From Paraglaciecola marina (GTDB lineage Bacteria; Pseudomonadota; Gammaproteobacteria; Enterobacterales; Alteromonadaceae), in NCBI RefSeq assembly GCF_004360155.1, contig NZ_SAIS01000016.1, positions 34,731-98,730 on the forward strand: a stretch of DNA of 64,000 nucleotides, in the 5' to 3' direction. Within the stretch, counting starts at the first letter, position 1. Each line of letters opens with the position of its first letter. Below, in pieces: positions 8,944 to 16,791 of the stretch. The notes under the pieces are model-generated. The model saw nothing but the letters and a program-made list of their open reading frames with translations. It was not told the origin of the DNA and did not search any database. The translations under genes and the position numbers were made by a program.

Positions 8944-10098
8944 ATGAATAATAGACTGCTAAAAATAGTATCAGCGTTGGCCTTTGCGAGTTTGTCGTTG
9001 TTGGTAAATGCCGAGCTTAAACCAGAGCCTATACCGAGTGTCACTCAGTTACCTGCTGATTACCCCGATTCTTGGATTTTTGCTCACGATGCTAATTTTC
9101 ATGCATTAATTTCCGGCAAAGTAGCCATTATAGATGTAGCAGCCGACACCAATGAATATAAGGGGTTTGTGGATGCGGCGATGATGGCGAGTTTTGTTGA
9201 ATCAGAAAAGCGTTCAAAACTTTATGTAGGCGAAACATTTTATTCCCGTGGAACCCAAGGTGATAAAACTGATGTTTTGTCCATTTACGATAAATCCACC
9301 TTATTGAAAACCAAAGAGATTATTCTACCTAAGGCTAATCGCGGTCAGATGGTTTCAAGTAAGTATATGATGCAGTTGGTTAATGATGAGAAGTACTTAT
9401 TATTATTGGCCTTCACGCCTGCTTCTTCTGTGATTGTAATAGACACCAAAACCGAAGAGATCATAAGCGAAATTCCTATTCCGGGTTGTAATTTAATTTA
9501 CCCAGCAGGTAAGTCTGGTTTTGCTTCTCTGTGTGGTAATGGTGGTCTGAAATCCGTGCAATTCGATGAGAAGGGCGAAGTAATTGTTCGCTACGATATT
9601 GATTCATTCTTCAGTGTTGACGACGATCCACTCTTTGATAAGCCGGTTTACATAGGCTCTACCGCATACTTTATGTCATACAAGAGTCGTGTTCAGCCTA
9701 TCGATATGTCAAAAGATAGGCCAATATTATTACCCGCATGGTCTCTTGTGACGGATGAAGAAATGAAAGAGAACTGGCGTCCGGGTGGTTGGCATTTCGC
9801 TGCGTCTGATAACAAGCGACTTCTGTATGTAGTTATGCATAAAAATGGTTATAACGGCAGCCATAAATTTGGTGGAGAAGAAGTCTGGGTATTTAACACC
9901 ACTACTCATAAAAGAGTTAAGCGTATTATCCTGAAAAACAACGCGTTTTCAATTGAAGTCACAAAATCGAAAACGCCTTTATTAGTCGTCAACAACGTAT
10001 CCATGACCTTAGATGTATACAGTGTCGACGGTGAATTCCAGCGTAATATTACCGTTAGTGATACAGCTATGCCGATTGTATTGCACAGTGGGAAATAA
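8944..10098 (+). CDS. aauB: Aralkylamine dehydrogenase heavy (beta-propeller) subunit
   Basis: A 384-residue periplasmic protein with a signal peptide ending near LLVNA/ELK at residue 23. The body matches the amine dehydrogenase heavy-chain family: VDAAMMASFVESEKRSKLYV and GTQGDKTDVLSIYDKSTL are typical first-blade segments, followed by repeated propeller strands. In the family, two heavy chains hold two quinone-bearing light chains (A2B2). A ribosome site ATAGGAG precedes the ATG, and the stop is 2 bp before the next ATG, so it is co-translated with the next gene. Methylamine dehydrogenase MauB is the alternative; the light chain favours the aralkylamine type. Confidence 0.87.
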   Translation: MNNRLLKIVSALAFASLSLLVNAELKPEPIPSVTQLPADYPDSWIFAHDANFHALISGKVAIIDVAADTNEYKGFVDAAMMASFVESEKRSKLYVGETFYSRGTQGDKTDVLSIYDKSTLLKTKEIILPKANRGQMVSSKYMMQLVNDEKYLLLLAFTPASSVIVIDTKTEEIISEIPIPGCNLIYPAGKSGFASLCGNGGLKSVQFDEKGEVIVRYDIDSFFSVDDDPLFDKPVYIGSTAYFMSYKSRVQPIDMSKDRPILLPAWSLVTDEEMKENWRPGGWHFAASDNKRLLYVVMHKNGYNGSHKFGGEEVWVFNTTTHKRVKRIILKNNAFSIEVTKSKTPLLVVNNVSMTLDVYSVDGEFQRNITVSDTAMPIVLHSGK

Positions 10099-10100
10099 CC

Positions 10101-10664
10101 ATGGAAAACGAACTTCTAAATATTATTAACCTCGCAAGTATTAGTTTTTTACTGACATTGGTACTGGTTACTGCAGTACACAAAATCAAGCAGCCACATA
10201 AGTTTAAAAAAATACTCCTAGACTACGAGATTTTACCGGTTCAGTTAACGTTAAAACTAGCCAAGCTAGTACCTTTTGTTGAGTTGGGTGTAATAGCAAC
10301 GACTATCATTGCTTTTGCTTTATCGCTGCCACTCGTCAGCTTTAGCGTATTACTAGTTTTATACGGCGCATATACCGGCATCATCCTTTTTGCATGGTTG
10401 AAAAAACGCTCATTACTGGATTGTGGATGTTCGATGAGCACTTCGGTAGTGGCAGTATCTCCGAAGTACTTATTGGTGCGTAATTTAGCGTTAATGCTGC
10501 TGGTTGGGGTGTATTACGTAACGGCACAACAAACGGCTTTTACATTGGGACAATGGCTAGTAGGACTTGCCATATCCTGTTTTGTATTTATCGCATATAG
10601 CAGCCTAGAAGGGCTGGTTGAGAATCAAAGTTTAATAAATAAATTGAAGGTGAAACATGACTAA
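10101..10664 (+). CDS. aauE: MauE/AauE-like membrane protein for light-chain maturation
   Basis: A 187-residue membrane protein with about five hydrophobic segments and a DCGC motif (Cys108, Cys110) after KKRSLL. MauE-family proteins, related to DoxX, are required with MauD for formation of the many disulfides of the light subunit in the periplasm. It begins 2 bp after aauB and overlaps aauD by 8 bp, as expected for a tightly coupled operon. Confidence 0.87.
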   Translation: MENELLNIINLASISFLLTLVLVTAVHKIKQPHKFKKILLDYEILPVQLTLKLAKLVPFVELGVIATTIIAFALSLPLVSFSVLLVLYGAYTGIILFAWLKKRSLLDCGCSMSTSVVAVSPKYLLVRNLALMLLVGVYYVTAQQTAFTLGQWLVGLAISCFVFIAYSSLEGLVENQSLINKLKVKHD

Positions 10665-11259
10665 TTTACTAATTATTTCAAATATATTGCTGTGGGTGAC
10701 TGTATTAATTTTCGCTGTCATCATATTTGCTCTTATCCGTCAAATTGGCGTCCTGTATGAGCGTATTGCTCCCGCAGGTGCATTGTCTGTAAACCAACAG
10801 TTGAAAGTTGGGCAGGTCGCTCCTGAATTAGATGTTATTAATCAATTGACCCAACAAAGTCTGCATATTGCAGGGACATCGTCGCTGCGTAAAAGCCAGC
10901 TTTTATTCTTTGTATCCCCTACTTGTCCCGTTTGTAAATCACTCATTCCTATTGCTAAGTCTATTAGTAAAGATGAGCAAAGTTGGGTTGACTTAATTTT
11001 TGCCTCAGACGGAGAAGAGTCAGCCATTTCATCTTTCATCGAGCAACAAAAACTCGAGCAAGCTAACTTCGTTAACTCCGAGTTACTTGGCAAAACATAT
11101 GGTGTTGCCAAGCTGCCTTATGCCGTCCTGATTGATGAAGATGGTACGTTGCAAGCAATGGGAATTGTTAATTCTCGCGAACACATAGAAAGCTTGTTTA
11201 ATGTCAAAGAGACTGGTTATGCCAGCCTTCAAGAATATATGCATAAAAACTTTGCTTAA
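10657..11259 (+). CDS. aauD: MauD/AauD thioredoxin-like disulfide protein
   Basis: A 200-residue protein with one N-terminal membrane anchor (about residues 4-27) and a periplasmic thioredoxin-like domain with CPVC at residues 90-93 in FFVSPTCPVCKS. The later KLPYAVLI supplies the cis-proline element. MauD proteins form or isomerise disulfides in the amine dehydrogenase light chain; here the partner is the light chain just downstream. It overlaps aauE by 8 bp and is followed after 10 bp by aauA. Confidence 0.9.
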   Translation: MTNLLIISNILLWVTVLIFAVIIFALIRQIGVLYERIAPAGALSVNQQLKVGQVAPELDVINQLTQQSLHIAGTSSLRKSQLLFFVSPTCPVCKSLIPIAKSISKDEQSWVDLIFASDGEESAISSFIEQQKLEQANFVNSELLGKTYGVAKLPYAVLIDEDGTLQAMGIVNSREHIESLFNVKETGYASLQEYMHKNFA

Positions 11260-11269
11260 GGAGAGTTAG

Positions 11270-11818
11270 ATGAAATTTTTAGAGAAATTAATTGAGAAAA
11301 GCTCTCGAAAAGTAGCCCAGAATACATCTCGTCGGCACCTACTAACTCAGCTTTCCAAAGTCATGATTGGTGTCGCTGCGGTCCCATTATTACCTGTGGC
11401 TAGAGCAAGTGAGGGGCCTACAAATGGTTACCCTGGTGTGGGTAAACAAACTTCAGGGCTTGACGGAGATCCGGGCGACCCAACTAGCTGTGATTATTGG
11501 CGTTACTGCGCTATTGATGGGTTTTTATGTTCATGTTGCGGTGGAAGTGCCACAAGCTGTCCACCAGGTACAGAAATGTCGCCTATTACTTGGATAGGAA
11601 CATGTCTGAATCCGGCTGACGGCAAGAACTACATCATTTCTTACAATGACTGTTGTGGTAAGACCAGTTGTGGACGCTGCTTATGTAACCGTAACGAGAA
11701 CGATAAACCTATGTATCGGCCCCAAGCCAATAATGATATTAATTGGTGTTTAGGAACAAGCAGTTCTGTTTATACATGTTCTACGGGTGTCTTGTTGGGA
11801 GTTGCTGTTGATGAATAA
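11270..11818 (+). CDS. aauA: Aralkylamine dehydrogenase light subunit (tryptophan tryptophylquinone)
   Basis: A 182-residue precursor with a twin-arginine leader (SRRHLLTQL at residues 20-28) and a cysteine-rich mature part. By alignment from memory with methylamine dehydrogenase, Trp108 (PITW) and Trp159 (NDINW) correspond to the two tryptophans cross-linked into the quinone cofactor, and Asp127 (YNDCCG) to the catalytic base. There are 14 cysteines rather than the 12 of methylamine dehydrogenase: the extra pair (Cys90 in CSCCGG and Cys134 in KTSCGRC) is, as I recall, shared with Alcaligenes aralkylamine dehydrogenase, which also has FLCSCCGG and WIGTC. AAGGAGAG precedes the ATG. Confidence 0.9.
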   Translation: MKFLEKLIEKSSRKVAQNTSRRHLLTQLSKVMIGVAAVPLLPVARASEGPTNGYPGVGKQTSGLDGDPGDPTSCDYWRYCAIDGFLCSCCGGSATSCPPGTEMSPITWIGTCLNPADGKNYIISYNDCCGKTSCGRCLCNRNENDKPMYRPQANNDINWCLGTSSSVYTCSTGVLLGVAVDE

Positions 11819-12293
11819 GTTTTGCAAGGCATTATCTGTCGTTTTGGTTAATGCACTTGTCTGTGCTTCATTTCAATTGGCGGCACAGCCTACATCTGAG
11901 TTGGGGAAACAAACATTTAATACTTGCTCAGTTTGTCATTTACCCACTGGGGAAGGTGTGCCAGGTAGCTTTCCTACCCTAAGAAAAGTGACATTGGTTG
12001 CTGAGCAGGAAGGCGGTAAGGAATACCTGATGAGTGTAGTATTACAAGGTTTGAGTGGCCAAATTAAATCAAATGGTGCTACTTACTTTGGATACATGCA
12101 GGGGTTCGCCGCTTCTTTTACAGATAAGCAAGTTGCAGCGGTCCTTAATTATGTACTGACAGATCTTGCTGAAGAGAAACTCCAAAAAGAAGACGTTATC
12201 TCTGAGTCTGATGTAGCTATTGTCCGTAATAAAATTAAGGAAGGTCATTGGCCTAAAAGTAGTGTGCTCAGAAAAAATTTAGCCATGCCTTAA
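11811..12293 (+). CDS. Small c-type cytochrome, first of two in the amine dehydrogenase operon
   Basis: A periplasmic monohaem cytochrome c. I start at the ATG at 11811, which overlaps the aauA stop by 8 bp and is preceded by GGGAG at 11797-11801; an earlier in-frame ATG at 11787 would only add residues before the signal peptide. The leader MNKFCKALSVVLVNALVCAS runs into QLAAQ, and the haem site CSVCH is at residues 39-43, followed by LPTGEGVPGSFPTL. A C-terminal YMQGFAASFTDKQVAAVLNY has a likely axial methionine and the usual terminal helix. It probably accepts or relays electrons from the dehydrogenase. Confidence 0.85.
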   Translation: MNKFCKALSVVLVNALVCASFQLAAQPTSELGKQTFNTCSVCHLPTGEGVPGSFPTLRKVTLVAEQEGGKEYLMSVVLQGLSGQIKSNGATYFGYMQGFAASFTDKQVAAVLNYVLTDLAEEKLQKEDVISESDVAIVRNKIKEGHWPKSSVLRKNLAMP

Positions 12294-12327
12294 CGGGCTG
12301 GTTATTTTCACCAAGAAGAGGTCATAA

Positions 12328-12750
12328 ATGGATAAAATGAAACTGTTTGTTTTAGTTTGGATAGTAATCATATTAAGTTCAATCAGTGTTTGCGGTTTTA
12401 GTAACGAATATGCTGACGCGAAGACAAATTACATGCTGCAATGTCAAGGCTGTCATCAAGCAACGGGGACAGGTATGCCTCCTGTTACTCCCGATATTAG
12501 CGAATATGGAGAGGACTTTTTAAGTTTTGAAGATGGTCGAGCCTATTGGATAAGTGTTCCTGGCGCATCAAATTCCCCTCTTTCTGATAAAGCACTAGCT
12601 GGAGTACTTAATTACATGTCTCACGAGCTACTTGGTCTTGAAAGTGCAGTACTTTTTACTGAGCTAGAGGTAGCTAAGCACAGAGCAACGAAGGTTAGGG
12701 ATGTTTATGAATTACGGTTAGCGTTAATAACTCAACTTGCTAATAAGTAA
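12328..12750 (+). CDS. Small c-type cytochrome, second of two
   Basis: A 140-residue periplasmic protein with a hydrophobic leader (residues 5-23) and a single haem-binding motif CQGCH at residues 39-43 followed by QATGTGMPP. The helix ALAGVLNYM near residue 90 matches the class I cytochrome c terminal helix. AGAGGT precedes the ATG. It lies 34 bp after the first cytochrome and is the last gene of the island before the orphan phoH fragment. An electron-transfer partner of the amine dehydrogenase is the natural reading; a role in cofactor maturation is possible but not shown. Confidence 0.8.
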   Translation: MDKMKLFVLVWIVIILSSISVCGFSNEYADAKTNYMLQCQGCHQATGTGMPPVTPDISEYGEDFLSFEDGRAYWISVPGASNSPLSDKALAGVLNYMSHELLGLESAVLFTELEVAKHRATKVRDVYELRLALITQLANK

Positions 12751-12904
12751 ACTTTTTGTGGAGAGGTTATATTGTTAGGGCATATGAGTCCTGTGTAACT
12801 CGATGACGTTGGCTTTGTTAGCCTGATATAGATTTCGTGTTCTTTACTAGGTAACTGGGGGAGTGGTAGAGCATGACTTGCTGTAGCTGCCACATTATAA
12901 AAGG

Positions 12905-13002
12905 TGGTTGAGAAATTTAAAAACTTTTCAGGCAGTGCCACATTGAATTTAGATGGGGTGGTAAGAAGTAGATTAGCTGAGTTTGCTGAAGAACAATTAT
13001 AG
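12905..13002 (+). pseudogene. Orphan copy of the last 98 bp of phoH (island right junction)
   Basis: This stretch encodes VEKFKNFSGSATLNLDGVV then RSRLAEFAEEQL and a stop, the same as the C-terminus of the phoH product at 5491-5588. The first 22 bp (12905-12926 versus 5491-5512) are identical. After that, 17 of 26 codons differ, but only one residue changes (Ile to Leu). Similarity stops abruptly upstream of 12905. The pattern is what remains when an element inserts at a 22-bp core in a gene's 3' end and supplies a replacement end. The rest of 12751-13119 holds no gene I can support. Confidence 0.85.
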
Positions 13003-13119
13003 TTTACCCTACCAAAAATAAAGTCCGTTAACATAGCCAGCTGTGTTCTCGGGCCTTCTAATTGTCATTTTTAATTAATGACATTCACATTTACTCTGTA
13101 ACGTCTTAAAGGTAATTAT

Positions 13120-14004
13120 ATGCGCTTGCGTCACATAGAAGTGTTTCATGCTATATATACAACGGGCTCCATTACAAATGCTGCTAATTTATTAAGTGTA
13201 TCGCAACCTTCTGTCAGTAAAGTTTTGACCCACGCAGAACTACAGCTTGGTTTTAATTTATTTGAAAGAGTTAAAGGTAGGCTAATTCCAACAGATGAAG
13301 CTGAGATACTATTTAACGAAGTGGATAAAATTTATAAGCAAATTCATTCCATAAGAAACTTATCTCATAATATCAAAAAGTCTCAATTTGGTAATATCAC
13401 TTTGGGCATTACTCCAGCATTGGGGTTTGATGTTATTCCTGATGTGATTGCAAATTATCACCGAGATTTTCCAAATGTAAGTTTTAACATTCAAACTATT
13501 CACAACAATGCAGTGATGCAATCTTTAGTAGAGTATAAATGCGACCTAGGAATATTATTTTCGCCGAGCACTATGCCTTCTATTGTCACCACTCCACTAG
13601 CTCAGTCTGAGTTAGTGATTGTTTACCCAAAGCAAGTATTCCCTGATTGTCCTGATAAACTAAGCCTTGCCGATGTGAGTAATATGGAATTTATTGATAT
13701 AAGGGATAGTGGCCCATTAGGTGAGATGTTTTTGGCTCGAATATTAGAAGAAGATATTGAGTTTAAGTCTTCAATTAATGTGCAAACTTATTTTATTGCC
13801 GTTCGGCTAGTGGCCCGAGGATTAGGCGTTTGTGTGGTAGACCGTTCCACTGCACAAGGCAACTTAACCGATAACATATCTATCGCTTCATTTGACCCAC
13901 CACTAACCTTCGACATTAAAGCTGTACATTTAGAAAGCCAAAACAAAACAAAATTAATCGATGAGTTTTTACCTTATTTATTACAAGGTATTTCAAATAT
14001 TTAA
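13120..14004 (+). CDS. LysR family transcriptional regulator
   Basis: A 294-residue LysR-type activator/repressor: N-terminal winged helix MRLRHIEVFHAIYTTGSITN then AANLLSVSQPSVSKVL (residues 1-40), followed by a substrate-binding domain beginning near residue 90 (GNITLGITPALGFDVIPDVI). AAAGGT lies 8 bp before the ATG. The next gene on the same strand is a DgcN-like enzyme, so it probably controls D-glutamate use, comparable to the LysR regulators reported beside dgcN-dgcA in marine bacteria. Confidence 0.88.
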   Translation: MRLRHIEVFHAIYTTGSITNAANLLSVSQPSVSKVLTHAELQLGFNLFERVKGRLIPTDEAEILFNEVDKIYKQIHSIRNLSHNIKKSQFGNITLGITPALGFDVIPDVIANYHRDFPNVSFNIQTIHNNAVMQSLVEYKCDLGILFSPSTMPSIVTTPLAQSELVIVYPKQVFPDCPDKLSLADVSNMEFIDIRDSGPLGEMFLARILEEDIEFKSSINVQTYFIAVRLVARGLGVCVVDRSTAQGNLTDNISIASFDPPLTFDIKAVHLESQNKTKLIDEFLPYLLQGISNI

Positions 14005-14129
14005 AACGTTTAAACCCACCTATAGCCTTAAGTTATGAGCTACAAAAACTTTGTTACTTTTATTATCAAAGTGCTCCATTACACTGCATGCAAAACTTCA
14101 AGCCCTTCTCTTTTTCTTTGGACATTAAT

Positions 14130-15131
14130 ATGAAAATTGTTACTCCTTATTTACTATTCATTGGTGATGCAACCGATCAACTTGCTATAAAAATGGCTCG
14201 AGGTGTCGCTACTTGGAGGCCTGAGCTATGTATAGGTGAATTCAGTGTAAGTGGTTGCACTGTAACTACTGGCATGGAGCAAATGACAATTCAACAAGGA
14301 GCTGAAAATGGCGCTAAATCATTCATTTTGGGGTTCGCTAATAGTGGCGGAGTGCTAGATAAAAAGTGGGTGCCTTATATTTTAGAAGCCATGGACGCAG
14401 GTATGGATATTGTGTCTGGCTTACATCAAAAACTAAGTGATATTCCTGAGCTTGTTGAAAAATCACAGCTGACTAAAAGAGCACTTTTAGATATTCGTCA
14501 TCCTCAACAGAACTTTGCCACTGGCACTGGTGTGAAACGTTCCGGTAAACGTCTACTTACTGTAGGGACAGACTGTTCTGTGGGAAAAATGTACACCTCG
14601 TTAAGTATCGAAAAATCAATGCAAAAATTAGGAGTTGATGTTGACTTTCGAGCTACTGGCCAATGCGGAATCTTGATTGCCGGTCAAGGCTTAGCGGTTG
14701 ATTGCGTGATTTCAGACTTTATTTCTGGCGCTTCAGAGTCACTTTCGCCAGAGAATAGTGCAGACCATTGGGATGTAATTGAAGGGCAAGGATCATTGTC
14801 TCACCCTGCTTTTGCGGGCGTAAGTTTGGGGCTGCTACATGGGTCACAACCGGATGCGTTAGTGATATGTCATGCGTTAAATCGTAGTCATATGAGAGGG
14901 CTTCCAAGTAGTCAATTCCCGAGTATTGAGACAACCATAGCATTAAACCTGCAAGCCGCTAGATTGACTAATCCAGATGTTAAGGTGGTAGGTCTTGCGG
15001 TAAACACATCCAGCGTAAGTGAAGATGAGGGTAAACAAATATGTGCAGAGCTTAGCAAAAAGTTTGACTTACCTTGTGTTGATCCATTACGTGATGGTGC
15101 AGATAGTATTGTGCAAGCTTTATTGGTCTAA
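14130..15131 (+). CDS. dgcN: DUF1611 / DgcN-like D-glutamate N-acetyltransferase
   Basis: A 333-residue protein of the DUF1611 family. DgcN uses acetyl-CoA to acetylate D-glutamate; DgcA then epimerises the product to N-acetyl-L-glutamate. The N-terminal Rossmann-like half (YLLFIGDATDQLAIKMARG) is followed by a P-loop-like TVGTDCSVGKMYTS and RATGQCGILIAGQG. I choose the ATG at 14130 because it begins directly at MKIVTPYLLFIGD and has GGA upstream; the frame is open from 14088. The usual partner dgcA is not next to it: the following gene is on the other strand. Function within the family is inferred. Confidence 0.75.
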   Translation: MKIVTPYLLFIGDATDQLAIKMARGVATWRPELCIGEFSVSGCTVTTGMEQMTIQQGAENGAKSFILGFANSGGVLDKKWVPYILEAMDAGMDIVSGLHQKLSDIPELVEKSQLTKRALLDIRHPQQNFATGTGVKRSGKRLLTVGTDCSVGKMYTSLSIEKSMQKLGVDVDFRATGQCGILIAGQGLAVDCVISDFISGASESLSPENSADHWDVIEGQGSLSHPAFAGVSLGLLHGSQPDALVICHALNRSHMRGLPSSQFPSIETTIALNLQAARLTNPDVKVVGLAVNTSSVSEDEGKQICAELSKKFDLPCVDPLRDGADSIVQALLV

Positions 15132-15135
15132 GTGT

Positions 15136-16092
15136 TTAAAGTACGACTTCATGGGTGAACATACGTGACGCTAAGTCTCTAGCACTACTAGTGGATATTT
15201 CTGAAAGCGGCATATTGGCAGGTCCAGTTGGTTCCATCAAAGTGTAATCAACCCCTTCAATTTCATAGGTTTTTTCTGATGGCCTAAAGGGGAGTTTTAT
15301 TCCTAGTAGTGCATGGTTGGGGAGATAAACCATTACCATTTTTATATCTGGTAATAGTGCTCGTACCAAACTTCCCATGAGCACACTTTTGCTATCGCAA
15401 TCTCCTTTATTATTCGCTATGACTGACAATGGGGGCAGGTAACCGGCTCCATTTGAAGTCATGCGGTCTTGAAGTTCGTCATAGGGAATACTTTGAACCC
15501 AGCTCAGTAACAAGCTGATGTAATCTCGTGAATCGCTATTCTCAGGCACCATTTCATAAATCGCCTGCGCAATGGGAAGTAGCGAGGCTTTATTTTCATT
15601 AATGTATCGCAAATGGTCTGGTTTAACAGCTTCTTGCCCTAAATATGACTGAAAGCGGCTGTAGTAATTATCATTGAGATATTGGTCAAATGCTGATTCT
15701 TGGCTTTTTGCCATAGACTGACGCCACTTTCTTAACAGTTTATCAGAGCGACTTTTTACATTTACCTGAATATCTTGACCTGTTTTTTTTATTTGAACCC
15801 GAGCCTCTCGTGGGTCAATTTTACGGGCTTCTTTATGTAATTCTATGTATACATATTGTTGTGCTAAGTCAGGAACAAAGCGTTTGTGATTCTTTACATT
15901 GAATTGTTTGGAGGCTAGCCTGAAGTTAATTTCAGAAGTTTGTTTTAATTCATCATCCCAGCGATAATGGAACAAAGTTTCAGCCCCATCTTTGGTTTTG
16001 CTAAATGCTGTTTGTTTACCATGCAAGGGCATAGAGAGAAATAATATAAGAATAAACAGGCTATTACCTAGTTTGTAAGTATCTTTACACAT
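15136..16092 (-). CDS. Transglutaminase-like (papain-fold) exported protein
   Basis: A 318-residue protein with an N-terminal hydrophobic leader (SLFILILFLSMPLHGK) and a C-terminal region that looks like a transglutaminase-type cysteine peptidase fold: NNKGDCDSKSVLM carries the candidate catalytic Cys, LPNHALLGI the His, and YTLMEPTGP the acidic position, in the family order. The first half is not recognised. It converges on dgcN with only 4 bp between stops and shows no operon partner. Its substrate is unknown. Confidence 0.6.
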   Translation of the reverse strand: MCKDTYKLGNSLFILILFLSMPLHGKQTAFSKTKDGAETLFHYRWDDELKQTSEINFRLASKQFNVKNHKRFVPDLAQQYVYIELHKEARKIDPREARVQIKKTGQDIQVNVKSRSDKLLRKWRQSMAKSQESAFDQYLNDNYYSRFQSYLGQEAVKPDHLRYINENKASLLPIAQAIYEMVPENSDSRDYISLLLSWVQSIPYDELQDRMTSNGAGYLPPLSVIANNKGDCDSKSVLMGSLVRALLPDIKMVMVYLPNHALLGIKLPFRPSEKTYEIEGVDYTLMEPTGPANMPLSEISTSSARDLASRMFTHEVVL

Positions 16093-16244
16093 GTGTATTT
16101 TTCTTTGATTTACTGTCCTATAAATATCAGCATAGCAGCTCTCCTAAAATATGTTTGCTAGCCACCTATTAATTTAATCGTGAAAGCTGTGGTCAATTAA
16201 GTCTTTGGGGTATACTTGCTTCAACTAAGTTTGGGAGAGAAATA

Positions 16245-16682
16245 ATGCGTGTATGTGGTGTTGAGTTAAGTGGAAATGATGCAAATGTTTGTTTGTTATC
16301 ATTAGTTGATGAGGTGTTTCAAATTCCCGATTGCCGTGCTCGGAAGTTTACCTTACCTAAAGATGCCATCAGTAAAGATATACGTTACTTCCAAAAATCT
16401 TTTGCACAATTAGTAACTGATTATAAAATCGATAAAATTGTCATTCGTCAGCGTCCCATGAAAGGCAAGTTTGCTGGTGGTGCAGTAGGGTTTAAATTAG
16501 AAGCGGCATTAGAGTTATTGCAAGATGTAGAAGTAGAAGTCATTAGCCCGGTGGCGATTAAAGAGTCTTTAAAACGTAACCCCGTGCATGTTCCTATGGC
16601 AGAAACGGGTTTAAAAATGTTCCAAGAGGTGGCGTTTAATACCGCTTTTGCCTACTTGATGAAAGATAAATATGACTTATAA
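16245..16682 (+). CDS. DUF3010 family protein
   Basis: A 145-residue protein beginning MRVCGVELSGNDANVCLL and containing KIVIRQRPMKGKFAGGAVGF, which I recognise as the small DUF3010 family of marine gammaproteobacteria. The opening resembles the first strand of an RNase H-like fold (VELSGNDA), but no catalytic role is established. GGGAGAG precedes the ATG. It ends at a strong terminator and appears to be a single-gene unit. Confidence 0.8.
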   Translation: MRVCGVELSGNDANVCLLSLVDEVFQIPDCRARKFTLPKDAISKDIRYFQKSFAQLVTDYKIDKIVIRQRPMKGKFAGGAVGFKLEAALELLQDVEVEVISPVAIKESLKRNPVHVPMAETGLKMFQEVAFNTAFAYLMKDKYDL

Positions 16683-16705
16683 AAAGTAAGTTCAAAATAG
16701 AAAAC

Positions 16706-16746
16706 AAAAACGCCGTTATTTTTGCAAATAACGGCGTTTTTTTATT
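16706..16746 (+). terminator. Rho-independent terminator after the DUF3010 gene
   Basis: A long stem (AACGCCGTTATTT with AAATAACGGCGTT, four-base loop TTGC) is preceded by A residues and followed by a T run. It can serve the DUF3010 gene on the plus strand and the lipoprotein gene that converges from the minus strand. Confidence 0.9.
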
Positions 16747-16791
16747 TTATGTATGAACTAGTTCAATAAAAATAATTGCCTTGCGCCTAGC

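Larger units (their letters stand above)
5491..13002. mobile_element. Putative genomic island at the phoH 3' end (amine dehydrogenase island)
   Basis: The span between the two phoH 3' ends carries tetR, a TonB receptor, aauBEDA and two cytochrome genes as one functional unit. The direct repeat of 98 bp with a 22-bp identical core at its inner start (5491-5512 and 12905-12926) gives defined junctions. No integrase or transposase gene is present inside, so mobility is inferred from the junctions only; loss of an integrase or import by homologous recombination are alternatives. Confidence 0.55.

Noticed and set aside
10241..11111. Minus-strand open frames inside aauE and aauD
   Set aside because: They lie antisense to well-supported operon genes and encode low-complexity or unrecognised peptides.
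12732..13034. Minus-strand open frame of 100 codons across the orphan phoH fragment
   Set aside because: It overlaps the phoH remnant in antisense and the end of a cytochrome gene, has no recognisable domain and no ribosome site; the plus-strand phoH remnant explains the conserved part.
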